A stretch of DNA of 64,000 nucleotides from Salinicoccus sp. YB14-2. GTDB lineage: Bacteria > Bacillota > Bacilli > Staphylococcales > Salinicoccaceae. Where the stretch lies: contig NZ_LFKO01000001.1 in assembly GCF_001265075.1 (NCBI RefSeq), forward strand, positions 1,217,287-1,281,286, read 5' to 3'. The stretch's first letter is position 1. The number at the start of each line of letters is the position of its first letter. The translations under genes and the position numbers were made by a program. Below are positions 57,085 to 64,000 of the stretch, piece after piece. The notes beneath the pieces were generated by a model. It was not told where the DNA came from and searched no databases. It was given only the letters and a program-made list of their open reading frames with translations.

Positions 57085-57276
57085 TCAGGCAACTGAATAC
57101 TTCTTAACGAAATAGACCAATTCCTCCACAGTGAATCGTTCTTGTTTTCCAATCATGAAGCGCTTTAAATCGTTATGAGATCGAATATACTTATCAAAAG
57201 ATTTCGGGTCAATGCCTAAGAAGTGGGAAGCTTGTTCTCGTGTTAATAAAAATGGATAATGGGTATCTCTATACAT
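57085..57276 (-). CDS. xis: Excisionase-like small DNA-binding protein
   Basis: A 63-residue protein with a winged-helix Xis-like pattern (LLTREQASHFLGIDPKSFDKY; RFTVEELVYFVKKY). It is similar in size and position to Tn916 Xis, immediately upstream of the integrase (89 bp). AGGTGA precedes the ATG. It would direct excision of the island together with Int. Confidence 0.75.
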   Translation of the reverse strand: MYRDTHYPFLLTREQASHFLGIDPKSFDKYIRSHNDLKRFMIGKQERFTVEELVYFVKKYSVA

Positions 57277-57715
57277 CGAATCACCTACATAATGGTTTTT
57301 TATTCGTTATTTGGAGTTTCGAGACAGTTGTGCGTTAACTAATTACTTTATAAATTTTTATGAATTTAAAATAAAAATCAGACGGCTGTGGGTACAGCAC
57401 CACGGGAATTTCACCCCTGCAAGTAATCCTTTCAGCCCCACTCATAGCCTGCGACGCTTTGAACGCTCGAACCATGACGATAGGGGAGTATCATTATATA
57501 TATTAATGGATTTTCGCCAGCCATTTACCACAATGGCATCAGATTCCTTGTATATCGCTCGTTTTTATAAAAAAGTCTTGGCGCAAGAATCAGGTGGCTC
57601 AACATCAATAGAATGTATCTGATTTTTCTAGCTATACGGAATGGTGTTATCTTCCATTCATCTTTGTCAAAGTGCAATAATTTATAAGAAAGGGGGATTG
57701 TAACTCATGATGGAC
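57277..57715. other. 440-bp spacer between xis and the orf8-like gene, with a GC-rich block
   Basis: AT-rich flanks enclose a more GC-rich block at about 57380-57490 with self-complementary parts (GCTGT-GGGT-ACAGC at about 57385-57398; GGGAATTTCACCCC nearby). A plus-strand reading frame of 103 codons (57311-57622) exists but has no ribosome binding site and an odd composition. I regard the block as noncoding, perhaps structured RNA or a conserved regulatory segment of Tn916-like elements. Confidence 0.45.
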
Positions 57716-57970
57716 TTATATCTTGAAAGCCAGAACAGCTTGCATCAATTTAGATCGCAAACGACCTCGCATCTCTTCATCCATGCCCCAATAAGTATTG
57801 CCGTGTTCATCTTGTAGTATTCGCATGGATAGACTGGCAATATAAGAGTCATAGTGTTGTACGACAATGTTCATTGCTTCGGCTTCGCCCGCGTTTGCAG
57901 CTAAAATAATCGGATATGGCAACAAACCACGTTCATCATTTTGAGTGTTTATTTTATTCATCCCATTCAT
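57716..57970 (-). CDS. Tn916 Orf8-like helix-turn-helix protein
   Basis: An 84-residue protein with the pattern of Tn916 Orf8: NIVVQHYDSYIASLSMRILQ, then DEHGNTYWGMDEEMRGRLRS and a hydrophobic end (MQAVLAFKI). It likely works with the Orf7-like sigma-type protein in control of excision genes. GGAGG sits before the first ATG; the third codon (57970) has better spacing. It overlaps the orf7-like gene by 17 bp. Confidence 0.78.
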   Translation of the reverse strand: MNGMNKINTQNDERGLLPYPIILAANAGEAEAMNIVVQHYDSYIASLSMRILQDEHGNTYWGMDEEMRGRLRSKLMQAVLAFKI

Positions 57971-58388
57971 CAGCATGTACCTCCAAAAATCGTTTCAACC
58001 GTTCTAGCGCACTTGTCCGTCGATACTGCACAGTGCTACGTGGTACCTTAAGCTGTTGACTAATTTCCATATCAGATTTTTGCAGGAAATAGTATAAGAG
58101 GACCGTCTTGCGCTTTTCTTCTGGCAGTGTATGCATCGCTTCTGCAAGTAAATGTGTCGTAATTCTCTTGTCTGCGAGTTGAAACTCTTCTGTATTGTCT
58201 TCACCATGATTATCTATAGAATAAAGTTGATGAGTTTCTTGTGGTGTCAATTCAGAAAAAGTTCTTTCTTTAGACTGTTGTCGACGCCGCTCCTTGGAGA
58301 TATCAATGGCGGCATGCTTTAGGACGCGTTTGCAGAACGCATTAAATGCACAGCGTATTTGCCATTCGGTACGACCGGATTCTATCAT
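57954..58388 (-). CDS. Tn916 Orf7-like sigma-70 region 4 protein
   Basis: A 144-residue sigma-factor-like regulator: HTLPEEKRKTVLLYYFLQKSD followed by EISQQLKVPRSTVQYRRTSAL, the sigma region 4 helix-turn-helix seen in Tn916 Orf7. In Tn916 the orf7-orf8 products promote transcription toward xis-int and transfer genes. I chose ATG 58388, 9 bp after AAGGGAG. Here it is joined to an integrase of a different type. Confidence 0.8.
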   Translation of the reverse strand: MIESGRTEWQIRCAFNAFCKRVLKHAAIDISKERRRQQSKERTFSELTPQETHQLYSIDNHGEDNTEEFQLADKRITTHLLAEAMHTLPEEKRKTVLLYYFLQKSDMEISQQLKVPRSTVQYRRTSALERLKRFLEVHADEWDE

Positions 58389-58493
58389 GCGTGTCATCTC
58401 CCTTCGCAATACTACAAAGGTGGGCGATGATTTCCCCTTTCATATCCTTCAACGGAAGAAATTATAAAATTGCCAAAGATTTGAAGAATATTT

Positions 58494-58532
58494 TTAGAAA
58501 AAAACCCAACTGATTATTTATCAGTTGGGTTT
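58494..58532 (-). terminator. Terminator of the bceAB transcript
   Basis: AAACCCAACTGA and TCAGTTGGGTTT form a 12-bp stem. On the minus strand it is followed by a run of T (58494-58503). It lies about 55 bp beyond the bceB stop. Confidence 0.85.
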
Positions 58533-58584
58533 GACAGATATAATATTTTGTAGGAAATCATATATATTCAAAAATAAAGTTGCT

Positions 58585-60603
58585 CTATTTAACAATATTG
58601 TAATAAACTCGAGCAGTGATACGATAAATCACTACATAAGTAATGGTGAAGATGAGAAAAGCACAAATAATTGCTATAGGAAATAGATCCACCTGATTTA
58701 ACATAACAAGAACCATCGCTTTTTTCATAAGCAGTGAGAATGCTAAGATATGAAGACCGGTTACAATAAGTGGCAGGAAAAATACAATCAAAATTTGAGA
58801 TTTGATTGCTTTTTTAATCTCAGATCGATCTAAACCAACTTTTTGCATGATAGAAAACCGTTCTTTGTCATCATATGCTTCGGAAGTTTGCTTATAATAA
58901 ATGATCAATACTGTCATTAATAATAATAATGTGGCTAGATTCAAAGTGACAAAAAGTACACCGCTTCTGAGTGCCTGCATTTGACCGACCGCTTCTACTT
59001 CTGTGTCTATATTGACAATATCCATACCGGCATTTTCCATATTTAACTCCATGCGCTCTCCAAATTCAATCTCTTCCTCGGCACTTACTTCATTTCCTAA
59101 GTCAACTTGGGTAAATATTATAGTGCTTTGACTATAATCTTCTAAAATTTCCTGTTGTTGCTGTTCTAGCTGCCTCAGTATTTCCATATCTGGAACGATA
59201 ATATAATAGATATCACCGATTTCACTTTCTGTCTCACTGCCTATAGAAAACTCTTCCATATCACTCATTTCACTTACTGAAAACTGCTGACCCATTAATG
59301 TTAGTGTGTTTTCATTGTAAGTTTCATTTACTCCATGAATATAAACCTCATTTTCATCTAAAGAGACATTATCTCCTGAAAATTGATTATAATTTTCTTG
59401 ATCGGTGAGAAATAGAGAAGAGGGTCTTTGATTCCCCTGTATGAAAAAAACATCTCTTGTGACTTCAAATCCACCACTAGTCTCAAATACAGGAATTGTA
59501 AGATAAGCATGAGAGGAGTAATCAACCACTGAAGTATTGGTCTCATAACCTGTCCGATCAATCAACTCACTCATTTCTGATTTTATTTCTTCGCCAGTAT
59601 CACTCATATCATCTGACAAACTGACTTGTGAGATAAAGTTGCCCGGATATTGTGTTTTAGCGGTACTGTCTGATGTGATAAATATAGAACCTGCAATGGA
59701 AAATAACACAATCACACATACAGATAAAATGGTAATGTTTGAAAGTCCTACTGCATTCTTTTTCATCCGATAAATCATACCGGAAACAGGGATAAAATGA
59801 TTGCTTTGATAGTAATAGTTTTTATTGGCTTTCAACATCTTGAGTATGGCAATACTGCCTGTTGTAAATAATAAATAAGTGCCTATCATGACAGCTAAAA
59901 CAGCAAGAAAAGCCAATTGTATTCCTTGAATAGGTGACTGTATAGTCAAGGCAAGATAATAACCGACGCCTATTAATGCAAAACCAATAACAGAAAGAAA
60001 TACTTTCGTCTTAGGTTCTTTTTCGCCAACGTTGCCACTTTTCAATAGTTCAATCGGGTTTGCCAAACGGATTTGATATATGGTTACCAAAAGAATTAGG
60101 ATGAATATAATAGTAAAAAGCCCTAGAGTCCATCCTACCGATGGCAATGAAAATTCAAATCCGAGTGATACAGAAGCATTCATCATATAACGAATTAACA
60201 GTATGCAAACCTTATTAAAAATTGTGCCTGCAATTAATCCAATTACCATGCTGAGCACAGCGACATAAAATATTTCAAAAGTGAACATTTTCATGATATG
60301 TTTTTTATCCATACCTAAAATATTATATACTCCAAACTCTCTCTTTCTATTTTTCATTAAGAAGCTATGCATGTAAAATAGAAAGACAGCAGAAAATATC
60401 ATCAAAACAATGTATCCCATAAAGAGAATTGTCTGTAAATTATCTCCCCCGGGGATTTGTGACAATCCTGAATTCGTGGATAACGCTCTGATGATATATG
60501 TCATCATGATTGTGCTAATACATGAAATAATGAAGGGCAAATACATTTTCCAATTTTTACGGATGTTCTCTGCCGCCATTTTCATATAAAATTGATTATT
60601 CAT
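58585..60603 (-). CDS. bceB: BceB-type ABC transporter permease (peptide antibiotic resistance)
   Basis: A 672-residue permease with ten TM helices and a large extracellular domain between TM7 and TM8 (about residues 315-540), the hallmark of BceAB-type transporters. These free cell-wall precursors from bacitracin, lantibiotics or similar peptides and also signal flux to a BceS-type kinase. FtsX-like segments lie near 60-180 and 555-660. ATG 60603 behind AGGGAG is chosen, overlapping bceA by 8 bp. Which antibiotic it resists cannot be deduced. Confidence 0.9.
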   Translation of the reverse strand: MNNQFYMKMAAENIRKNWKMYLPFIISCISTIMMTYIIRALSTNSGLSQIPGGDNLQTILFMGYIVLMIFSAVFLFYMHSFLMKNRKREFGVYNILGMDKKHIMKMFTFEIFYVAVLSMVIGLIAGTIFNKVCILLIRYMMNASVSLGFEFSLPSVGWTLGLFTIIFILILLVTIYQIRLANPIELLKSGNVGEKEPKTKVFLSVIGFALIGVGYYLALTIQSPIQGIQLAFLAVLAVMIGTYLLFTTGSIAILKMLKANKNYYYQSNHFIPVSGMIYRMKKNAVGLSNITILSVCVIVLFSIAGSIFITSDSTAKTQYPGNFISQVSLSDDMSDTGEEIKSEMSELIDRTGYETNTSVVDYSSHAYLTIPVFETSGGFEVTRDVFFIQGNQRPSSLFLTDQENYNQFSGDNVSLDENEVYIHGVNETYNENTLTLMGQQFSVSEMSDMEEFSIGSETESEIGDIYYIIVPDMEILRQLEQQQQEILEDYSQSTIIFTQVDLGNEVSAEEEIEFGERMELNMENAGMDIVNIDTEVEAVGQMQALRSGVLFVTLNLATLLLLMTVLIIYYKQTSEAYDDKERFSIMQKVGLDRSEIKKAIKSQILIVFFLPLIVTGLHILAFSLLMKKAMVLVMLNQVDLFPIAIICAFLIFTITYVVIYRITARVYYNIVK

Positions 60604-61363
60604 CTTCATCACTCCCTGAACTCAGTACTGCGAGAGTGTTAGAAATTTCTTGAAACATTTCATCTTTGGATCGTCTGGCTTTATACAACTCTTGAAAAAC
60701 CTTGCCGTCTTTAATGAATAAAACGCGTTTTGCATGGCTGGCCGCTTCGATACTATGTGTCACCATTAAAACGGTCTGTCCGTCTGCATTGATCTCTTCA
60801 AAATGATTTAAAAGTTCTTTTGAGGATTTTGAATCCAAAGCACCAGTTGGCTCATCTGCTAATACTAATTCAGGAGCAGCAATGAGCGCTCTTGCCACTG
60901 CTGCTCTTTGCTTTTGACCACCGGATACTTCATAGGGGAATTTGTCCAGAATCTGTTCAATATTTAGTTTTTTTGCGATTGGAACGACTCTCTCCGCCAT
61001 TTCTTTATGCTTTTTACCAGACAAGACAAGAGGAAGAAAAATGTTATCTTGAATTGAAAAGGTATCCAGCAAATTAAAATCCTGAAACACAAAGCCCAAA
61101 TTATTGCGGCGAAAAGTGGATATATCTTTTTCCCGTATCTGGGAAATATCATCGTTATTCAAAAGTACGTTGCCACCTGAAGGTTTATCCAACGCAGCGA
61201 GGATGTTTAGTAAGGTAGTTTTACCAGAACCTGATTCTCCCATGATAGCCATATAGTCCCCGGAGTTTACACTGAAAGAGACATCAGATAATGCTTGTAC
61301 TTTATTTCCTCCAAAACGAGTGGTATAGATTTTCTTCAATTTTTGAACTTGTAACAGTGTCAT
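60596..61363 (-). CDS. bceA: BceA-type ABC transporter ATPase
   Basis: A 255-residue MacB/LolD-type ATPase partner of BceB. It has Walker A GESGSGKTT near 40, Q-loop FQDFNLLDTF, signature VSGGQKQRAAVARAL and Walker B LVLADEPTGALDS. ATG 61363, 6 bp after AAAGGTG, is the start. It is expressed from the gap after the kinase gene, where a response regulator site is likely. Confidence 0.92.
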   Translation of the reverse strand: MTLLQVQKLKKIYTTRFGGNKVQALSDVSFSVNSGDYMAIMGESGSGKTTLLNILAALDKPSGGNVLLNNDDISQIREKDISTFRRNNLGFVFQDFNLLDTFSIQDNIFLPLVLSGKKHKEMAERVVPIAKKLNIEQILDKFPYEVSGGQKQRAAVARALIAAPELVLADEPTGALDSKSSKELLNHFEEINADGQTVLMVTHSIEAASHAKRVLFIKDGKVFQELYKARRSKDEMFQEISNTLAVLSSGSDEDE

Positions 61364-61418
61364 AATAATCACCTTTCTTTTTCACTAGTAAGTGGTATCT
61401 TTACAGTAGCAAAAAAGA

Positions 61419-61451
61419 GAAATGCCATTCTATATTTCAATCTGACATTTC
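61419..61451. promoter_or_regulatory. Candidate BceR operator upstream of bceA
   Basis: GAAATGCC (61419-61426) and GACATTTC (61444-61451) form an inverted repeat (7 of 8) with a 17-bp spacer, about 60 bp before the bceA start. Position fits activation of bceAB by the adjacent response regulator. A small hairpin TCTAACAGTTTTGTTAGA (61461-61478) just upstream may end the bceRS transcript. Confidence 0.5.
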
Positions 61452-61499
61452 CCTTCGGTTTCTAACAGTTTTGTTAGATAAGCTATTTTATTGTGATTT

Positions 61500-62468
61500 T
61501 TATGTTTCAAATATAATTTTCACTGTAGTTCCTTGGTACAGTTCCGATTCAATTTCTAATTTGTGTCCCAGTTGTTTCAATATTTGTTTAGATAGATAAA
61601 GCCCCATTCCACTGGCACTCTTATGCTTACGTCCAGTAAATCCTGTAAAATTTTTTTCTCCAATACGCGGGATATCTTCAGGTCTTATACCAATTCCTGT
61701 GTCTTTAATAACAATCGCATTGTCTTCAAAATAGATTGAAATTGTGCCAGCATTCGTATATTTTAAAGCATTCGACAAAATCTGTTCCAAAACAAATGCC
61801 AGCCATTTTGAGTCGGTAAGTATTTTTTGATTGGTTTCTTTATATTGGATAGATAGTTTCTTTCGTATAAATATTGGTGCATGTTTTTTTATTATCTCTC
61901 GAATGACTGAATCCAAATCAATGTTTTGGAATTGATAATCCGTTGATACGCTCTCTAACCTTATATATTGTAAAATCATTTCTACATATTGTTCAATTTT
62001 AAATAATTGCTCACCCATTTCAGCAGAAATGTCATTATCTTCATCCTGAAGAATTAAATAAAGGGCAGATATCGGTACTTTTATCTGATGTACCCACATC
62101 GTAAAGTAATCTAATAACTCTTCTTCATTTTGGATCTTTTTGTTCTCTAACTGAAAAAAAGCAGCATTTAATTCTTTGACCAATATTTGATATTCAGACT
62201 CTATCAAGTTCCTTGGGGAGTGTAATGCTTCTAATTCCACTTGGGTTTGTTTTTGAAGCATGATTAGATTCTTATATTTACGATAATATTGGTTAAAATG
62301 AAAAATTCCTGCGATTATACTGATAAAACCACATATAGAAAACCAGAGAATAAAACTTTCCAAAGGTAATTGATATAAAAAACCTATAAATATATTAATT
62401 AATCCAAACGAAATCCATAAAATAATCAATATTTTATAGTCATTCAAATAATTTAAAAAGATTTTCAT
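61500..62468 (-). CDS. bceS: BceS-like intramembrane-sensing histidine kinase
   Basis: A 322-residue kinase with two N-terminal TM helices (about 12-32 and 38-58) and almost no extracellular loop, the intramembrane-sensing type that reads activity of its BceAB partner. Phosphorylated His127 lies in WVHQIKVP. N, G1 and G2 boxes are NALKYTNAG, KDTGIGI and SGMGLYLSK. ATG 62468 follows the bceR stop by one base, with AGGTGGC as ribosome binding site. Confidence 0.9.
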   Translation of the reverse strand: MKIFLNYLNDYKILIILWISFGLINIFIGFLYQLPLESFILWFSICGFISIIAGIFHFNQYYRKYKNLIMLQKQTQVELEALHSPRNLIESEYQILVKELNAAFFQLENKKIQNEEELLDYFTMWVHQIKVPISALYLILQDEDNDISAEMGEQLFKIEQYVEMILQYIRLESVSTDYQFQNIDLDSVIREIIKKHAPIFIRKKLSIQYKETNQKILTDSKWLAFVLEQILSNALKYTNAGTISIYFEDNAIVIKDTGIGIRPEDIPRIGEKNFTGFTGRKHKSASGMGLYLSKQILKQLGHKLEIESELYQGTTVKIIFET

Positions 62469-62469
62469 G

Positions 62470-63141
62470 TTAGCCACCTATCATATAACCTTCACCTTTT
62501 TTAGTGATGATAAAATTGTCCAAGCCCATTTGAGTTAACTTTTTTCTTAAGCGATTAATATTCGTGTACAATACACTATCATCTACAAAACTATCTGATT
62601 CCCATAAATACATCATAAGTTTTTCTCTTTTAATGATTTTACCTCTGTTTTCAAACAATTTCTGAAAAATTTTTGCCTCGTTCTTCGTTAATTCTTCCGT
62701 TTTATCATCAAATGAAATCGTAAAGTTATCCACATTAAAAATTAAACCACGATATTCAATTATATGATTGCTTTCAGTGAAATCATATGTCCTGCGAAGT
62801 ATCGCTTGGACTTTAGCGAGTAACACTTCCAGGCTAAAAGGCTTAGCAATGTAATCATCCGCACCTTTTTCAATCGCTCGGATAATATTCAAATTATCTG
62901 AAGCCGATGAAATAAAAATAATAGGGACGTTAGACACTTGCCTTATTTCCTCGCACCAATAATATCCGTTAAAAAACGGAAGAGATATATCCATCAACAC
63001 TAATTGAGGATCGAATTCAATCATTTCAGAGAATACACTTTGGAAATTTTGCACAATTGCTGCTTCATAACCCCACTTCTCTACATAAATTTTTATTTTC
63101 TCTGAAATGATTGAGTCATCTTCTACAATAAATATCTTCAT
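62470..63141 (-). CDS. bceR: BceR-like OmpR-family response regulator
   Basis: A 223-residue regulator. The receiver domain has acidic pocket EDD (7-9), phospho-acceptor Asp51 (LVLMDIS) and Lys in AKPFS near 99. The C-terminal winged helix has LTKNEAKIFQKLFENRGKII, split only by length, and SDSVLYTNINRLRKK-like recognition segment (DDSVLYTNINRLRKK). It should activate bceAB on antibiotic stress. AGGGGC precedes the ATG. First gene of bceRS on the minus strand. Confidence 0.92.
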   Translation of the reverse strand: MKIFIVEDDSIISEKIKIYVEKWGYEAAIVQNFQSVFSEMIEFDPQLVLMDISLPFFNGYYWCEEIRQVSNVPIIFISSASDNLNIIRAIEKGADDYIAKPFSLEVLLAKVQAILRRTYDFTESNHIIEYRGLIFNVDNFTISFDDKTEELTKNEAKIFQKLFENRGKIIKREKLMMYLWESDSFVDDSVLYTNINRLRKKLTQMGLDNFIITKKGEGYMIGG

Positions 63142-63388
63142 CGCTTCAGCCCCTATTTTGAATAAGTCAATTCAATTTACGTAATATATTTTTCTAAGTT
63201 TTATCAGGGAAAGATACTCGTATATCAGGAGTAAAATTTCTATGTTGAATAGTTTCAGTTAGTTATCGATTTAATCCATTTTCATTCTTATAATAGAATA
63301 CTAAAATTTTAAAGTAAAGTTAGTAAAAAGCAAACATGGGGATGATCTTTTTCACATAAATAATTTTCTCGAGTAACTGAAGAAATGA

Positions 63389-63394
63389 TATAAT
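63389..63394 (+). promoter_or_regulatory. -10 box of the erm promoter
   Basis: A perfect TATAAT lies 37 bp before the leader peptide start. The matching -35 region (63366-63371, TTCTCG) is weak. Confidence 0.5.
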
Positions 63395-63430
63395 TAGTCC
63401 CATAAAAGATAAGTTACGGAGGTTTCAGAT

Positions 63431-63478
63431 ATGTGTGCAAGTATAGCAGTAATCGATTTTACTTTATCTCTTTCATAA
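63431..63478 (+). CDS. Erm leader peptide, IAVI type
   Basis: A 15-codon peptide MCASIAVIDFTLSLS preceded by CGGAGG. It closely resembles the first leader of erm(A) (MCTSIAVVEITLSHS, from memory), including the IAV stalling motif. Ribosomes stalled here by a macrolide would open the downstream erm start. It is too short for ordinary gene finding. Confidence 0.88.
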   Translation: MCASIAVIDFTLSLS

Positions 63479-63559
63479 TCAACCAGATCAAAATAATTGG
63501 TTATAATGGACTCTTAAAATCAGTTCATTATAACTAGCAAGGAGAAGGTTATAATGAAC
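63475..63559 (+). promoter_or_regulatory. Four-segment translational attenuator of erm
   Basis: Segment 1 is ATAATCAACCA (63475-63485), segment 2 GTTATAATGGAC (63500-63511), segment 3 GTTCATTATAAC (63523-63534), segment 4 GTTATAATGAAC (63548-63559). Segments 3 and 4 are perfectly complementary over 12 bases and bury the erm ATG; segments 2 and 3 pair equally well with one G-U. Stalling on the leader masks segment 1, frees segment 2 to take segment 3, and exposes the erm start. This is the classical erm(C)-type switch. Confidence 0.82.
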
Positions 63560-64000
63560 CAGAAAAACCCAAAAGACACGCAAAACTTCATTACTTCTAA
63601 AAAGAATGTAAAAGAAATATTGAATCACACGAATTTTAATAAACAAGACAAAGTTATAGAACTCGGATCAGGAAAAGGGCATTTTACCAAAGAACTAGTC
63701 AAAATGAGTCAGTCATTGACTGCCATAGAAATTGATAAAAACTTATGGCGAACCACTCAAAAAGCGGTGGAGTCTTTCGAGAATGTAAAAGTGATCCATA
63801 CGGATATTCTAAAATTTGCCTTTCCCCAAAATACAAACTACAAAATATTTGGCAATATCCCCTTTAATATTAGTACGGAAATTGTTAAAAAAATTACTTT
63901 TGAAAGTCAGGCAAAATACAGTTATCTTATTGTAGAGAAAGGTTTTTCGAAAAGATTAAAAAATCTGCAACGTGCTTTAGGCTTGCTGTTGATGGTGGAA
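63554..64000 (+). CDS. erm: rRNA adenine N-6-methyltransferase, Erm(A)-like (partial at window end)
   Basis: The first 149 codons of a 23S rRNA A2058 dimethylase that confers macrolide, lincosamide and streptogramin B resistance. It begins [17 protein letters not shown], has the SAM motif GSGKGHFT near 39 and catalytic motif NIPFNIST near 98. By memory it is close to Erm(A) but clearly not identical. The catalytic motif has Phe where Erm(A) and Erm(C) have Tyr. AGGAG lies 9 bp before the ATG, partly inside the attenuator. The frame is open to base 64000; the rest lies beyond the window. Confidence 0.93.
   Translation, partial: MNQKNPKDTQNFITSKKNVKEILNHTNFNKQDKVIELGSGKGHFTKELVKMSQSLTAIEIDKNLWRTTQKAVESFENVKVIHTDILKFAFPQNTNYKIFGNIPFNISTEIVKKITFESQAKYSYLIVEKGFSKRLKNLQRALGLLLMVE

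Larger units (their letters stand above)
55875..64000 (+). mobile_element. Genomic island inserted at the 3' end of rpsI (left part only)
   Basis: Everything after rpsI is foreign in content: tyrosine integrase at the junction, excisionase-like gene, Tn916 orf8/orf7-like regulators, a BceAB/BceRS resistance module and an erm(A)-like methylase gene. Base composition is visibly more AT-rich than the ribosomal genes before it. The right end is outside the window, so size and mobility class are unknown. Resistance islands with integrases targeting rpsI are known in Macrococcus; conjugation genes are not seen in the visible 8 kb. Confidence 0.85.

Noticed and set aside
57311-57622. 103-codon plus-strand frame in the xis-orf8 spacer
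   Set aside because: No ribosome binding site, no recognisable domain, unusual His/Pro/Ser composition, and opposite orientation to the regulatory genes. Treated as noncoding.
55875-64000. Tn554 or SCCmec origin of the erm region
   Set aside because: No tnpA/B/C or ccr recombinase genes are visible, and the insertion point is rpsI rather than radC or rlmH.

Overview
The window is a chromosomal segment of a low-GC Gram-positive bacterium. It carries a complete S10-spc-alpha ribosomal operon with a GlnR/GlnA pair, zinc-type S14 and the staphylococcal gene order (adk directly before infA, then rplQ-ecfA1-ecfA2-ecfT-truA-rplM-rpsI). Protein sequences look like Staphylococcaceae. The ectoine-type uptake system and the acidic tails on several proteins suggest a salt-tolerant genus such as Jeotgalicoccus or Salinicoccus. 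The genus is inference.

Bases 1-13.9 kb hold housekeeping and membrane genes: an NSS-family amino acid symporter, the glnR-glnA operon with a perfect GlnR box, a MoxR-DUF58-DUF4129 membrane operon, a HAD phosphatase, a serine biosynthesis pair (class V aminotransferase and SerA), a NadR-like NAD salvage enzyme, a DUF368/PopT lipid carrier translocase and an orphan GTPase.

Bases 13.9-22.8 kb form a carbohydrate regulon: ABC importer (binding protein, two permeases, MsmX-type ATPase), LacI regulator, two Gfo/Idh/MocA dehydrogenases and a TIM-barrel isomerase. Its promoter has two near-identical 16-bp LacI-type operators and a cre-like box. There is no hydrolase or kinase, which points to an oxidative (keto-sugar) route. 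Bases 22.9-30.8 kb are accessory single genes: a VOC protein, small membrane proteins, a FemABX transferase, two MFS pumps, an APH-like kinase and an HTH-TPR regulator paired with one pump through twin 17-bp operators. Bases 31-34.2 kb are an ehuBCDA-like ectoine uptake operon, followed by a PepSY lipoprotein, a YczE-like protein and a guanine/hypoxanthine permease.

Bases 37.3-55.9 kb are the ribosomal protein super-cluster with secY, adk, infA, rpoA, the ECF vitamin transporter module, truA, rplM and rpsI. It includes rpmD, rpmJ and several noncoding structures.

From the 3' end of rpsI (55.88 kb) to the end of the window lies a more AT-rich genomic island whose far end is outside the window. 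It has a tyrosine integrase, an excisionase-like protein, Tn916 orf8/orf7-type regulators, a BceAB-BceRS bacitracin/lantibiotic-type resistance module and the first half of an erm(A)-like 23S rRNA methylase gene. The methylase gene is preceded by a 15-codon IAVI-type leader peptide and a four-segment translational attenuator. Resistance island integration at rpsI is known in Macrococcus (McRImecD); this gene combination is the most unusual content here.
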